Origin: Methylocystis bryophila | Lineage (GTDB): Bacteria > Pseudomonadota > Alphaproteobacteria > Rhizobiales > Beijerinckiaceae | Reading direction: 5' to 3' | Length of the DNA stretch: 64,000 bases | NCBI RefSeq assembly: GCF_027925445.1 | Contig: NZ_AP027149.1 | Span: 3,360,501 to 3,424,500, forward strand | Shown: positions 44,120 to 51,416 of the stretch, piece by piece | Layout: every line of letters starts with the position of its first letter | Numbering within the stretch: the first letter of the stretch is position 1 | Notes under the pieces: model-generated | The model's database searches: none | The model's input: the letters and a program-made list of their open reading frames with translations, nothing else | Told to the model about the DNA's origin: nothing | Position numbers and translations under genes: made by a program

Positions 44120-45544
44120 ATGCGCGAATATCTGAAGTTCTACATCGACGGTCATTGGGTCGAGCCGGCGGAGCTCAGGACGCTCGAGGTCATCAATCCG
44201 GCGACGGAGGCCGTCTGCGGGCATATCGCGCTCGGCTCGGCGACGGATGTGGACCGCGCCGTCGCGGCGGCTGGCGAAGCCTTCAAAAGCTTCTCACGGA
44301 CGAGCCGCAGGGAGCGTCTCGAGCTACTACAGCGGATTGTCGTTGAGCTCGAGAAACGCCATGAGGACATGGCCAGGGCCATCACCGAGGAGATGGGCGC
44401 GCCCGTCTGGCTCGCGCAGCGCGCGCAGGCCCGCATGGGCGCGGCGCATTTCAGCACGGCGATCGAGGTGCTGAAGCGTTACGAATTCGAGGAGCGCCGC
44501 GGCGCGACGATCATCGTCAAGGAGCCGATCGGGGTGTGCGGCTTCATCACGCCCTGGAACTGGCCGCTCAATCAGATGGCCTGCAAGATCGCGCCCGCGC
44601 TCGCGACCGGCTGCGCCATGGTGCTGAAGCCCTCCGAGATCGCGCCTTTTTCGGGCATAGTCCTCGCCGAGGCGCTGGAAGCGGCGGGGACGCCGCCGGG
44701 CGTCTTCAATCTCGTCAACGGCGACGGCCCGACGGTCGGGGCGGCGATCAGCTCGCATCCTGGCGTCAGCATGGTGTCCTTCACGGGCTCGACTCGCGCC
44801 GGCGTCGAGGTGGCCAAGAACGCCGCCCCCACCGTCAAGCGCATCTGCCAGGAACTCGGCGGCAAGAGCCCGAACATCCTCCTCGAGGACGCCGACATGA
44901 AAGCCGCCGTGACGGCGGGCGTCAACGCGGTCATGCTGAACTCCGGTCAGTCCTGCAATGCGCCGACGCGGATGCTCGCGCCGCGCAAAAGAATGGAAGA
45001 GGTCATCGGTTTTGCAAGAAGCGCGGCGGAAGCGACGACGGTCGGCGATCCCAACGGAAATGCGCAGATGGGCCCGGTCGTCTCCGAGGCGCAATGGAAC
45101 AAGGTGCAGGGCCTCATCCAGAAGGGACTGGAAGAAGGCGCGAGCCTCGTTGCGGGCGGTCTCGGCAAGCCCGAGGGCCTGGAGAAAGGCTACTACGTCA
45201 AGCCCACCGTCTTCGCGAATGTCACGAACGACATGACGATCGCGCGCGAGGAGATTTTCGGGCCGGTCCTGTCGATCCTTGCCTATGACAGGGTCGCCGA
45301 CGCAATCGAGATCGCCAACGACACCGAATATGGCCTCTCAGCTTATGTCTCCGGCGCCGACCCGGCCCGGCTCATGGAGACCGCATCGCGCTTGCGCGCG
45401 GGCCAAGTCCAGCTGAACAGCGCGCCCATGGACCTGATGGCGCCCTTCGGCGGTTACAAAATGTCCGGCAATGGTCGCGAATGGGGCGATCACGCCTTCG
45501 CGGAATTCTTGGAGACGAAAGCGATCATCGGCGTTGCGCCGTAG
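44120..45544 (+). CDS. NAD(P)-dependent aldehyde dehydrogenase
   Basis: The ATG at 44120 gives 474 residues, the standard ALDH length. Motifs in order are FITPWNWPLNQMACKIAPAL, GDGPTVG, FTGSTRAGVEVA, the general-base Glu in CQELGGKSPNILLEDAD, the nucleophilic Cys in NSGQSCNAPTRML, and EEIFGPVLSILAYD. It oxidises an aldehyde to the acid in the cytoplasm. It is divergent from mtnA with 134 bp between the starts, so the two may share a control region. The substrate is not assignable from sequence. Confidence 0.92.
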   Translation: MREYLKFYIDGHWVEPAELRTLEVINPATEAVCGHIALGSATDVDRAVAAAGEAFKSFSRTSRRERLELLQRIVVELEKRHEDMARAITEEMGAPVWLAQRAQARMGAAHFSTAIEVLKRYEFEERRGATIIVKEPIGVCGFITPWNWPLNQMACKIAPALATGCAMVLKPSEIAPFSGIVLAEALEAAGTPPGVFNLVNGDGPTVGAAISSHPGVSMVSFTGSTRAGVEVAKNAAPTVKRICQELGGKSPNILLEDADMKAAVTAGVNAVMLNSGQSCNAPTRMLAPRKRMEEVIGFARSAAEATTVGDPNGNAQMGPVVSEAQWNKVQGLIQKGLEEGASLVAGGLGKPEGLEKGYYVKPTVFANVTNDMTIAREEIFGPVLSILAYDRVADAIEIANDTEYGLSAYVSGADPARLMETASRLRAGQVQLNSAPMDLMAPFGGYKMSGNGREWGDHAFAEFLETKAIIGVAP

Positions 45545-45602
45545 GTTGAGACGCGTCAAGCTGCGCGCCTCGACGCGCTCTCAGCCGAAATTCATTGCGG
45601 CG

Positions 45603-46223
45603 TCACACAATAAGCCGTGAAACCGCGTTATCTCTGATATCTTGGCTCTCCGCTAATCCTTTGGCCACCCCGTCTCGATCCTGCTTGGAGCGATTTTGAC
45701 TCATTTTCCGCTTCGCATCGAGACGAGAGATCGGCATGCGCAGGCCCACGACGCTGCGAAGTTGCGATTTAATGTAATCGGGCGGCGCATCCGTCACCGC
45801 CCACGGCTCAGGCCGCGAGGATTCATGTAACGTGGTCAAGCGCGTCACCACGTCGAGCAGTCGCTCTTCCTCAGTAAAAAACTCGATTGTTCCATAGGCA
45901 TGCACGGCGACATAGTTCCAGGTGGGGACGACTTTCCCCGTTTCCTGCTTCGTTGGATACCATGAGGGCGTTATGTAGGCGTCGGGTCCCATGAAGATGA
46001 CCAAGGCCTCGCCCATTACGGGCGCCTGCCATTGCGTATTCGCCTTGGCGATATGTCCGTAGAGCGCGCCGAGTGCGCCCTCCGCCTCGTCATAGAACAG
46101 AGGCAAGGGCGTGGCGATCAGACCGCTAGCCGTGACGGTCACGAGATTGGCAAGCCGAGCGGCCCGTATGGTTTCCCGGATCGCGGCTCCGTCGGTCTCG
46201 CGAAATTCAGGGCTGATGTACAT
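45603..46223 (-). CDS. FMN-binding PaiB-like protein
   Basis: A 206-residue protein of the PF04299 family: MYISPEFRETDGAAIRETIRAARLANLVT, LPLFYDEAEGALGALYGHIAKANTQW, and the diagnostic GPDAYITPSWYPTKQETGKVVPTWNYVAVHAYG. These are split-barrel flavin-binding proteins. PaiB of Bacillus is called a negative transcriptional regulator, but the fold suggests a flavin or haem enzyme. It ends in a lysine/arginine-rich tail. It sits alone downstream of the cupin gene, separated by a dispersed repeat. Confidence 0.9.
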   Translation of the reverse strand: MYISPEFRETDGAAIRETIRAARLANLVTVTASGLIATPLPLFYDEAEGALGALYGHIAKANTQWQAPVMGEALVIFMGPDAYITPSWYPTKQETGKVVPTWNYVAVHAYGTIEFFTEEERLLDVVTRLTTLHESSRPEPWAVTDAPPDYIKSQLRSVVGLRMPISRLDAKRKMSQNRSKQDRDGVAKGLAESQDIRDNAVSRLIV

Positions 46224-46314
46224 GCTTTTTTCGCCTCTCGCGTCCGTTCATTTCCAACAACGCAGCCCTTTCGTTAGCCACCCCAGCAGCTTCGGCGAAC
46301 AAGCGGCTCGACCC

Positions 46315-46420
46315 TCACGAACGTGGAATCGTTCGAGCGATAAGGAATCGCGCCAAATGAAAAGTTTGGAGCCTGTCCTGACCGGAAAACCGCTTCGCGC
46401 TTTTCCGGGACATGCTCTAG
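46315..46420. repeat. Dispersed palindromic repeat, copy E
   Basis: The left half has a short stem (CGAACG and CGTTCG around TGGAAT). After AAAAGTTTGGA, as in copy D, the right half runs GAGCCTGTCCTGACCGG to GGGACATGCTCTAG. The terminal CTAG at 46417-46420 forms the TAG stop codon of the cupin gene on the minus strand. Confidence 0.72.
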
Positions 46421-46878
46421 TCCCCGTCGAGAAAAGCGGCGATGGCGGGATCGGCGCGGAGCCGCGCGAGGTCGGCCTCGCTCGGCAATTGCGGCTTGTC
46501 GCGCTCTCTGTTCACGAGGCAGAGGAACCCCAAGGTTTCGCCGGCGTTTGCGCGGAATTGATGCCAGGTCCAGGGCGCTATCGCCACGAGATCATGCGGC
46601 GCGAGGGCAAGGATCTTATCGCCCACGAGGCATTGGCCGCGCCCGCGCAGGATCATCACCGCATGTCGATGCTGATGGCTCTCGAGCGTCGAGTGACCGG
46701 AAGCCTCGATCTCGAAGTAGCGAAGCTCGCCTTCAAGGCCTTCGCCGCCAAAAAGCGTCTGGCGCGAGATCGACTTGAAGGGCGCCGATCCCTCCTCCTT
46801 GTAGGCGAGCAGGTCGACCCCGGACCATCGAAATCCCGATTCGGCCTTGCGCAACACGTCTTCGCCGCCGCCGCTCAT
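46417..46878 (-). CDS. Cupin, probable methylthioxylulose-5-phosphate methylsulfurylase of the MTA-isoprenoid shunt
   Basis: The ATG at 46878 overlaps the RuBisCO-like protein's stop by four bases and gives 153 residues; a longer open frame to 47109 runs through the neighbouring gene and is rejected. It is a single-domain cupin with candidate metal ligands His68, His70 and His72 in SHQHRHAVMILRGRG (motif 1) and His106 in APWTWHQFRAN (motif 2). In Rhodospirillum rubrum a cupin beside the RuBisCO-like protein gene splits 1-methylthioxylulose-5-phosphate into deoxyxylulose-5-phosphate and methanethiol. The same gene pairing supports that role here. The stop codon lies in a dispersed repeat. Confidence 0.82.
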   Translation of the reverse strand: MSGGGEDVLRKAESGFRWSGVDLLAYKEEGSAPFKSISRQTLFGGEGLEGELRYFEIEASGHSTLESHQHRHAVMILRGRGQCLVGDKILALAPHDLVAIAPWTWHQFRANAGETLGFLCLVNRERDKPQLPSEADLARLRADPAIAAFLDGD

Positions 46879-48053
46879 GCCGATCCTGCGCCATAGTTTT
46901 CGACGCCGCGCACGAAGGCCGCCGTCTCGCGAGCAAGCGCCTCGCGCTCGGAAAGCAGCAGATCGCCGCCGATGAGCAGCATTGTCTCCTCGCCGTAAAA
47001 GTCGAGCGTCTCCTTCACCCGCGCGAGCGTCAAGCCGCCCGCCGGAACAGGCATGGCGCGTCGCAGGCGTCCGAGCGGCTTCCGCGCGCCGTCGGCAATG
47101 CCGCGGCACGTCTCGCGGCTGTAACCGAAGCGCCCGCCGAAGGTGGCGTAGATCACCGCGTCGGCGCCGAAGAGCCGATAGAGCTTGTTGTATAAGGGCT
47201 GCGCGATGCGCGCGCCGCCGGTGAAGCTCGGATGCGCGAAGAAGGCGAAATCCGCATGCTTGCGCGTCAGCGCGACAAGATTTGAAACGCCAATGAGCGC
47301 CGGCGCAACCATGACCGCCTTGAGGCCCTCGTCGCGAGCCAGGCGAATGCGCGCGTCGATCTCTTCAAAGCTTCCCCAGAGACTCGGGACGTAATGGGTG
47401 AGTCGACCCGTGACCTTCGCGGCCTCTCGCATCGCGCGCGCGCAGGCGGGGGCGCGCTCGGCGAAGGGCGCATAGTCCTGATCCGCGAGGCCGTGATCGT
47501 CCTTAATGAAATCGGCGCCGCCGAGCGCGAACTCATGGGCGAGCTCGGCGAGCGCCGCCGGGGAGAGGCCTTGCGGCTTCAGGGCCGAGCATGTCAGCGC
47601 GCGGCGTTCGACGCCCGCCAGCGCGCGCAGCCCCTCGATCCCGTGATTCGGCCCGCCGAAGGCCGCGAGCAAGGAGGGCGGCAGCTCCGCGTCCTCGAGC
47701 GAGACGTCCTCATGCATGGAGCTGTTGCCGAGCAGCATATTGAGCAATTGCCCAGCGTCGGCGCCGACCGTGCGCGCGGACAATCCGATCGTCGCGTCGA
47801 ACAGGCGCTCGCCCCGCTGTTGAATGCAGAGCACCTTGCCGACGATGTTTTTCATAATATCGGGATCGCGGACGCCCGCGAGCGGCATCTCGACGCTCTG
47901 CTCCACGGCGATCTTTTGGGCGCGATCCTCGACCACGCCCGCGTCGCAGCGCAAGCGATAGCGGGCGATGATCCTCGGCTCCTCGACCGCTTGCGCGCCA
48001 TGTCCCGGCCGCACGGCCTCAGTCTCGCTGTCGGCGCGCAAGGCTATCGCCAC
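46875..48053 (-). CDS. RuBisCO-like protein (form IV), probable methylthioribulose-1-phosphate isomerase
   Basis: A 392-residue protein from a GTG start that overlaps the upstream micropeptide gene by ten bases. The large-subunit fold is clear: LTCSALKPQGLSPAALAELAHEFALGGADFIKDDHGL. Lys159 and the carbamylation-loop Lys184 with Asp185/Asp186 are kept, but the following Glu of true RuBisCO is His187, so it should not fix CO2. In R. rubrum such a protein isomerises 5-methylthioribulose-1-phosphate to 1-methylthioxylulose-5-phosphate. MtnA (its substrate supplier) is 3 kb away and the cupin (next step) is coupled by ATGA. Other RuBisCO-like families act on apionate-type acids; this context argues against that. 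Confidence 0.9.
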   Translation of the reverse strand: MAIALRADSETEAVRPGHGAQAVEEPRIIARYRLRCDAGVVEDRAQKIAVEQSVEMPLAGVRDPDIMKNIVGKVLCIQQRGERLFDATIGLSARTVGADAGQLLNMLLGNSSMHEDVSLEDAELPPSLLAAFGGPNHGIEGLRALAGVERRALTCSALKPQGLSPAALAELAHEFALGGADFIKDDHGLADQDYAPFAERAPACARAMREAAKVTGRLTHYVPSLWGSFEEIDARIRLARDEGLKAVMVAPALIGVSNLVALTRKHADFAFFAHPSFTGGARIAQPLYNKLYRLFGADAVIYATFGGRFGYSRETCRGIADGARKPLGRLRRAMPVPAGGLTLARVKETLDFYGEETMLLIGGDLLLSEREALARETAAFVRGVENYGAGSA

Positions 48054-48136
48054 CAGACGTAGATAAAGCCGACGGCGACCGCCAGCAGAAAGCCGATCAT
48101 CAGTTGGCGGAAGAAACCGCCCCCGAACTCTTCCAT
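48044..48136 (-). CDS. 30-residue single-pass membrane micropeptide coupled to the RuBisCO-like gene
   Basis: Reading the minus strand from ATG 48136 gives MEEFGGGFFRQLMIGFLLAV followed by AVGFIYVWWR and TAG. Residues of about 9-28 form one transmembrane helix. GAGGG lies about eight bases upstream of the ATG. The last ten bases overlap the GTG start of the RuBisCO-like protein, which has no clear ribosome-binding site of its own, so translation of this peptide may be needed to start that gene. The family is unknown; it could be a genuine micropeptide or a translated leader. Confidence 0.55.
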   Translation of the reverse strand: MEEFGGGFFRQLMIGFLLAVAVGFIYVWWR

Positions 48137-48516
48137 TTCCTCATCCCTCAACCGCCGCCGGTCCGAGCTTCCGCACTTATAGCAAGATTTGCGACCGCGG
48201 GATCGGGATTCTTGAGCGGCGCGCGATCCCCCGCCTCGGCGTCCGAGCTCAGCGCGCCGCGCCCTCTTCCTGAGGAGGATCTGCAGGAGCCGTCTCGAAG
48301 GAGAGGGCTCGGAATGACTCCGCGCTTGGCTGCCCTTCGAGACGCCCGCTTCGCAGCCTCTCAGGGCGAGGCGAGAGTGGAAAAACGCTCACTCGATCTC
48401 TTTGCGCGCCGCTTGCGCCGGCCGCAACGATATCGCAAAAGGTCGTCGCTTTCGCGTTCCCCGACAGGGGAAGCGCCCGCGATGAGCTGGGAGAACGAGA
48501 GAGAACGAGGGAAAGA
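48137..48516. other. Divergent control region between the MTA-shunt genes and potA
   Basis: This 380-bp region separates the minus-strand micropeptide/RuBisCO-like/cupin cluster from the plus-strand pot genes. No coding sequence is supported. It holds an 11-bp inverted repeat, CGTCTCGAAGG at 48291-48301 and CCTTCGAGACG at 48334-48344, 32 bp apart, which could form a long hairpin or an operator. No riboswitch fold is recognised. Confidence 0.45.
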
Positions 48517-49575
48517 ATGGCCGCCGTTCCGCTCCTCGCCATAGAGCGCGCCTCGAAGCGTTTCGGTTCGACCGTCGCGCTCGACGACGTGTCCGTCGAC
48601 GTGGCGCCGGGCGAGTTCTTCGCGCTTCTCGGCCCATCGGGCTGCGGCAAGACAACCCTGATGCGCCTCATCGCCGGCTTTGAGAGGCCCGATTCCGGGC
48701 GGCTCACGCTCGAGGGCCGCGATCTGGCGGGGCTGCCGCCTCACCAGCGGCCGATCAACATGATGTTTCAGTCCTACGCGCTCTTTCCGCATCTCGACGT
48801 CTTCGAGAACATCGCCTTCGGTTTGCGACGCAAGGGTCTCGCGCAAGACGATGTGAAGAAACGAGTGCAGGAGCTTCTCGACGTCGTCCAGCTGGGGGGC
48901 TTCAACGCGCGCCGAATCCACCAGCTTTCCGGCGGCCAGAAGCAGCGCGTGGCGCTCGCCCGGGCGCTGGCGCCGGGGCCGAAGCTCTTGCTGCTCGACG
49001 AGCCGCTCGGCGCCCTCGACCGAAAATTGCGAGAAGAGACCCAGCTCCAGCTCAAGCAGATTCAGCGCAAGCTCAATACAGCCTTCGTTATCGTCACGCA
49101 TGATCAGGACGAAGCGCTGGCGCTCGCCGATCGCATCGCCGTGATGCGCGCAGGCAAGATCGAGCAGATCGGCGCGCCGCCGGACGTGTACCGACGACCG
49201 CAAAACCGTTTCGTCGCGGACTTCATCGGCGCGACGAATCTGATCGAGGGCCATGTGTCGCGCGCGGACGGAGTCTGGTTCGTCGCTCCTTTCGGGAAGA
49301 TCGCGCGGGCCGTCTGCACGCTCGACGACGGCGCCAGGGCCGCGCTGTCCTTGCGTCCGCAGGACATTCGTCTCGCGCGGGACGGCGCGGGGCTACCGGG
49401 ACGCGTCGCGCAGGCGAGCTTTCGCGGCGAGACCACGCTGCTGTGGGTCGAGCTCGACACGGGGGGGACGCTCCGCGTCTCCTGCCCTCCTGACGCGGGC
49501 CTCGCGCAGGGCGACAGCGTGCGCGTGACGATCCCGCCCGAGGCCGGCGCGCTCCTCGCGGAGCCAAGGCCGTGA
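48517..49575 (+). CDS. potA: Spermidine/putrescine-type ABC transporter ATPase
   Basis: A 352-residue CUT1/PotA-type ATPase. Walker A is GPSGCGKTTLMRLIAG, the Q-loop is MMFQSYALFPHLDVFENIAFGLR, the signature is LSGGQKQRVALARAL, Walker B is LLLLDEPLGALDRKLR, and the H-loop is VTHDQDEAL. A C-terminal TOBE-like domain starts near residue 240 (NLIEGHVSRADG). It powers uptake through the two permeases that follow. GAGGGAAAG lies just before the ATG, and the stop overlaps the potB start (GTGA). Confidence 0.9.
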   Translation: MAAVPLLAIERASKRFGSTVALDDVSVDVAPGEFFALLGPSGCGKTTLMRLIAGFERPDSGRLTLEGRDLAGLPPHQRPINMMFQSYALFPHLDVFENIAFGLRRKGLAQDDVKKRVQELLDVVQLGGFNARRIHQLSGGQKQRVALARALAPGPKLLLLDEPLGALDRKLREETQLQLKQIQRKLNTAFVIVTHDQDEALALADRIAVMRAGKIEQIGAPPDVYRRPQNRFVADFIGATNLIEGHVSRADGVWFVAPFGKIARAVCTLDDGARAALSLRPQDIRLARDGAGLPGRVAQASFRGETTLLWVELDTGGTLRVSCPPDAGLAQGDSVRVTIPPEAGALLAEPRP

Positions 49576-50480
49576 GCGCGCGGCTGAGCCGTGGGCGCCG
49601 GGCCGTCCTGGCCCTGCCCTATCTTTGGCTCTTGATCTTCTTCATCGCGCCGATGGCGCTCGTCGCAAAGATTTCCTTCTCGCATCCCGCGGAAGCGCGC
49701 CCCCCCTATGAGCCGGTCTTCTCGCTCTCCGACGGCTTCTCCGGCGCGATCGAGAAGCTGCGCTCCCTCAATCTCGACGCCTATCGCGCCTTCGCTGAGG
49801 ACAATCTCTACCGCGACTCTCTTGTCACCTCGCTCGTCATCGCGGCGACCTCGACGCTGATCACGCTGTGCATCGCCTATCCCTTCGCGCTGGCCATGAC
49901 GCGCGCGCCGGCGCGCCTGCGCCCGATACTGGTCGCCCTCGCCGTCGCGCCTTTTTGGACGAGCTTTCTTATCCGCGTATACGCTTGGATCGCGCTCTTG
50001 AAGGACGAAGGCCTCATCAACCACGTGTTGACGACTCTCGGCCTCATTCAGGAACCGCTCGGCATCTACGCGACGAATGTCGCCGTCATGATCGGCATCG
50101 TTTACAGCTATCTACCGTTCATGCTGCTGCCGCTCTATTCGACGCTCGAGCGCCTGGACCCTTCGTTGGGAGAGGCGGCGGCAGATCTCGGCGCGACGCC
50201 AGCGACGGTTTTCTTGCGCGTGACCCTGCCCTTGTCGCGGCGGGGCGTCATCGCGGGCTGCCTGCTGGTGTTCATTCCGGCCGTCGGCGAGTTCGTGATT
50301 CCCGATCTGCTCGGCGGCTCCGACACGCTGATGATCGGCCGCACGATCTGGAACGACTTCTTCGCCAACAGGGACTGGCCGACGGCAAGCGCCGCGGCGA
50401 TGCTCCTGCTCCTGCTTCTGCTCGGCCCTCTGCTCCTCACCGAGCGGCTGCGGTTGCGCGACGAAAGAGAGAACTCATGA
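49572..50480 (+). CDS. potB: Spermidine/putrescine-type ABC transporter permease
   Basis: A 302-residue inner-membrane permease starting at the GTG that overlaps the potA stop. It has about six membrane segments and a long first periplasmic loop. The EAA motif EAAADLGATPATVFLRVTLPLSRRGVIAG contacts the ATPase. YSYLPFMLLPLYSTLERLDPSLGEAA and PAVGEFVIPDLLGGSDTLMIG are typical of the PotB/YdcU group. It is coupled by ATGA to potC. No periplasmic binding protein (potD) gene is in the window. Confidence 0.9.
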   Translation: MSARLSRGRRAVLALPYLWLLIFFIAPMALVAKISFSHPAEARPPYEPVFSLSDGFSGAIEKLRSLNLDAYRAFAEDNLYRDSLVTSLVIAATSTLITLCIAYPFALAMTRAPARLRPILVALAVAPFWTSFLIRVYAWIALLKDEGLINHVLTTLGLIQEPLGIYATNVAVMIGIVYSYLPFMLLPLYSTLERLDPSLGEAAADLGATPATVFLRVTLPLSRRGVIAGCLLVFIPAVGEFVIPDLLGGSDTLMIGRTIWNDFFANRDWPTASAAAMLLLLLLLGPLLLTERLRLRDERENS

Positions 50481-51259
50481 GCGCGCCCGCTCGCCTTGCC
50501 GGCCGTGCGGCGCTCGCGTTTGGCTTCCTCTTCCTCTACGGGCCGATACTGGTGCTGGCCGCGATGAGCTTCAACGCCTCTCGGCTCGTGACGGTCTGGG
50601 GCGGTTTCTCGACGAAATGGTATTTTTCGCTGCTCGAGAACGACGCGCTGCTCGACGCGGCAAGGATCAGCCTGGAGGCCGCCGCGATCTCGGCGACGCT
50701 CGCGACGAGTCTCGGACTTTGCGCCGCGGTGGCGCTGACGCGCTTCGGCGCGTTCAGATCCCGCTCACTCTTCTATGGCGCCGCGCATGCGCCACTCGTG
50801 CTGCCCGAGGTGGTGCTCGGGCTCGCTTTTCTCAGCGCTTTCGTGTCCTTCGGCTTCAACCGCGGATTTCTCACGCTGGTGATCGCGCACGCGACCTTCA
50901 CGATGTCCTTCACCACCGTGGCGCTCACTTCAGCGTTGCGCGACCTCGACCCCTCTCAAGAAGAGGCCGCGATGGACCTCGGCGCGACGCCGCCGCGAGC
51001 CTTCGTCTTGGTGGTGCTTCCGGCCATCGCCCCGGCGCTCGCCAGCGCTTATCTCATGGCGTTCACTTTGTCGTTCGACGATCTCGTCATCGCGAGCTTC
51101 GCCACGGGACCCGGCGCGACGACGCTGCCCATGCGCATCTATTCGCAGGTGCGGCTCGGCGTGACGCCCGAGGTCAACGCGGTCTCCACCCTGCTGCTGG
51201 CCTTCGTCTTTTTCGTGCTCGCCGTCGCTGCGCTGTTGCGCCGGCGTCGGCCCGCTTGA
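50477..51259 (+). CDS. potC: Spermidine/putrescine-type ABC transporter permease
   Basis: A 260-residue permease with about six membrane segments that pairs with PotB. Diagnostic stretches are YGPILVLAAMSFNASRLVTVWGGFSTKWY, PLVLPEVVLGLAFLSAF, the EAA motif EEAAMDLGATPPRAFVLVVLPAIAPALASA, and TLSFDDLVIASFATGPGATTLPMRIYSQVRLG. Its ATG overlaps the potB stop. Uptake of polyamines would be metabolically connected with the MTA-salvage genes on the other side of the divergent region, because polyamine synthesis produces MTA. Confidence 0.9.
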   Translation: MSAPARLAGRAALAFGFLFLYGPILVLAAMSFNASRLVTVWGGFSTKWYFSLLENDALLDAARISLEAAAISATLATSLGLCAAVALTRFGAFRSRSLFYGAAHAPLVLPEVVLGLAFLSAFVSFGFNRGFLTLVIAHATFTMSFTTVALTSALRDLDPSQEEAAMDLGATPPRAFVLVVLPAIAPALASAYLMAFTLSFDDLVIASFATGPGATTLPMRIYSQVRLGVTPEVNAVSTLLLAFVFFVLAVAALLRRRRPA

Positions 51260-51416
51260 AGCGGGCGCATTACGATTCACTAACCGATTCATTTATTTGC
51301 AGAACGAGTCGCGCAAAAGTTTCTCCTGGACAATTTGCCGATGTCGGATTCTCATGGAGATGATTCGGGGGAAAGTCGCTGCGTTCCCTCTCGCCGCAAA
51401 TTGATGGAGACATTCC

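Noticed and set aside
46879..47109. N-terminal extension of the cupin frame
   Set aside because: It lies inside the RuBisCO-like gene in another frame, and the ATGA-coupled start at 46878 gives a normal cupin length.
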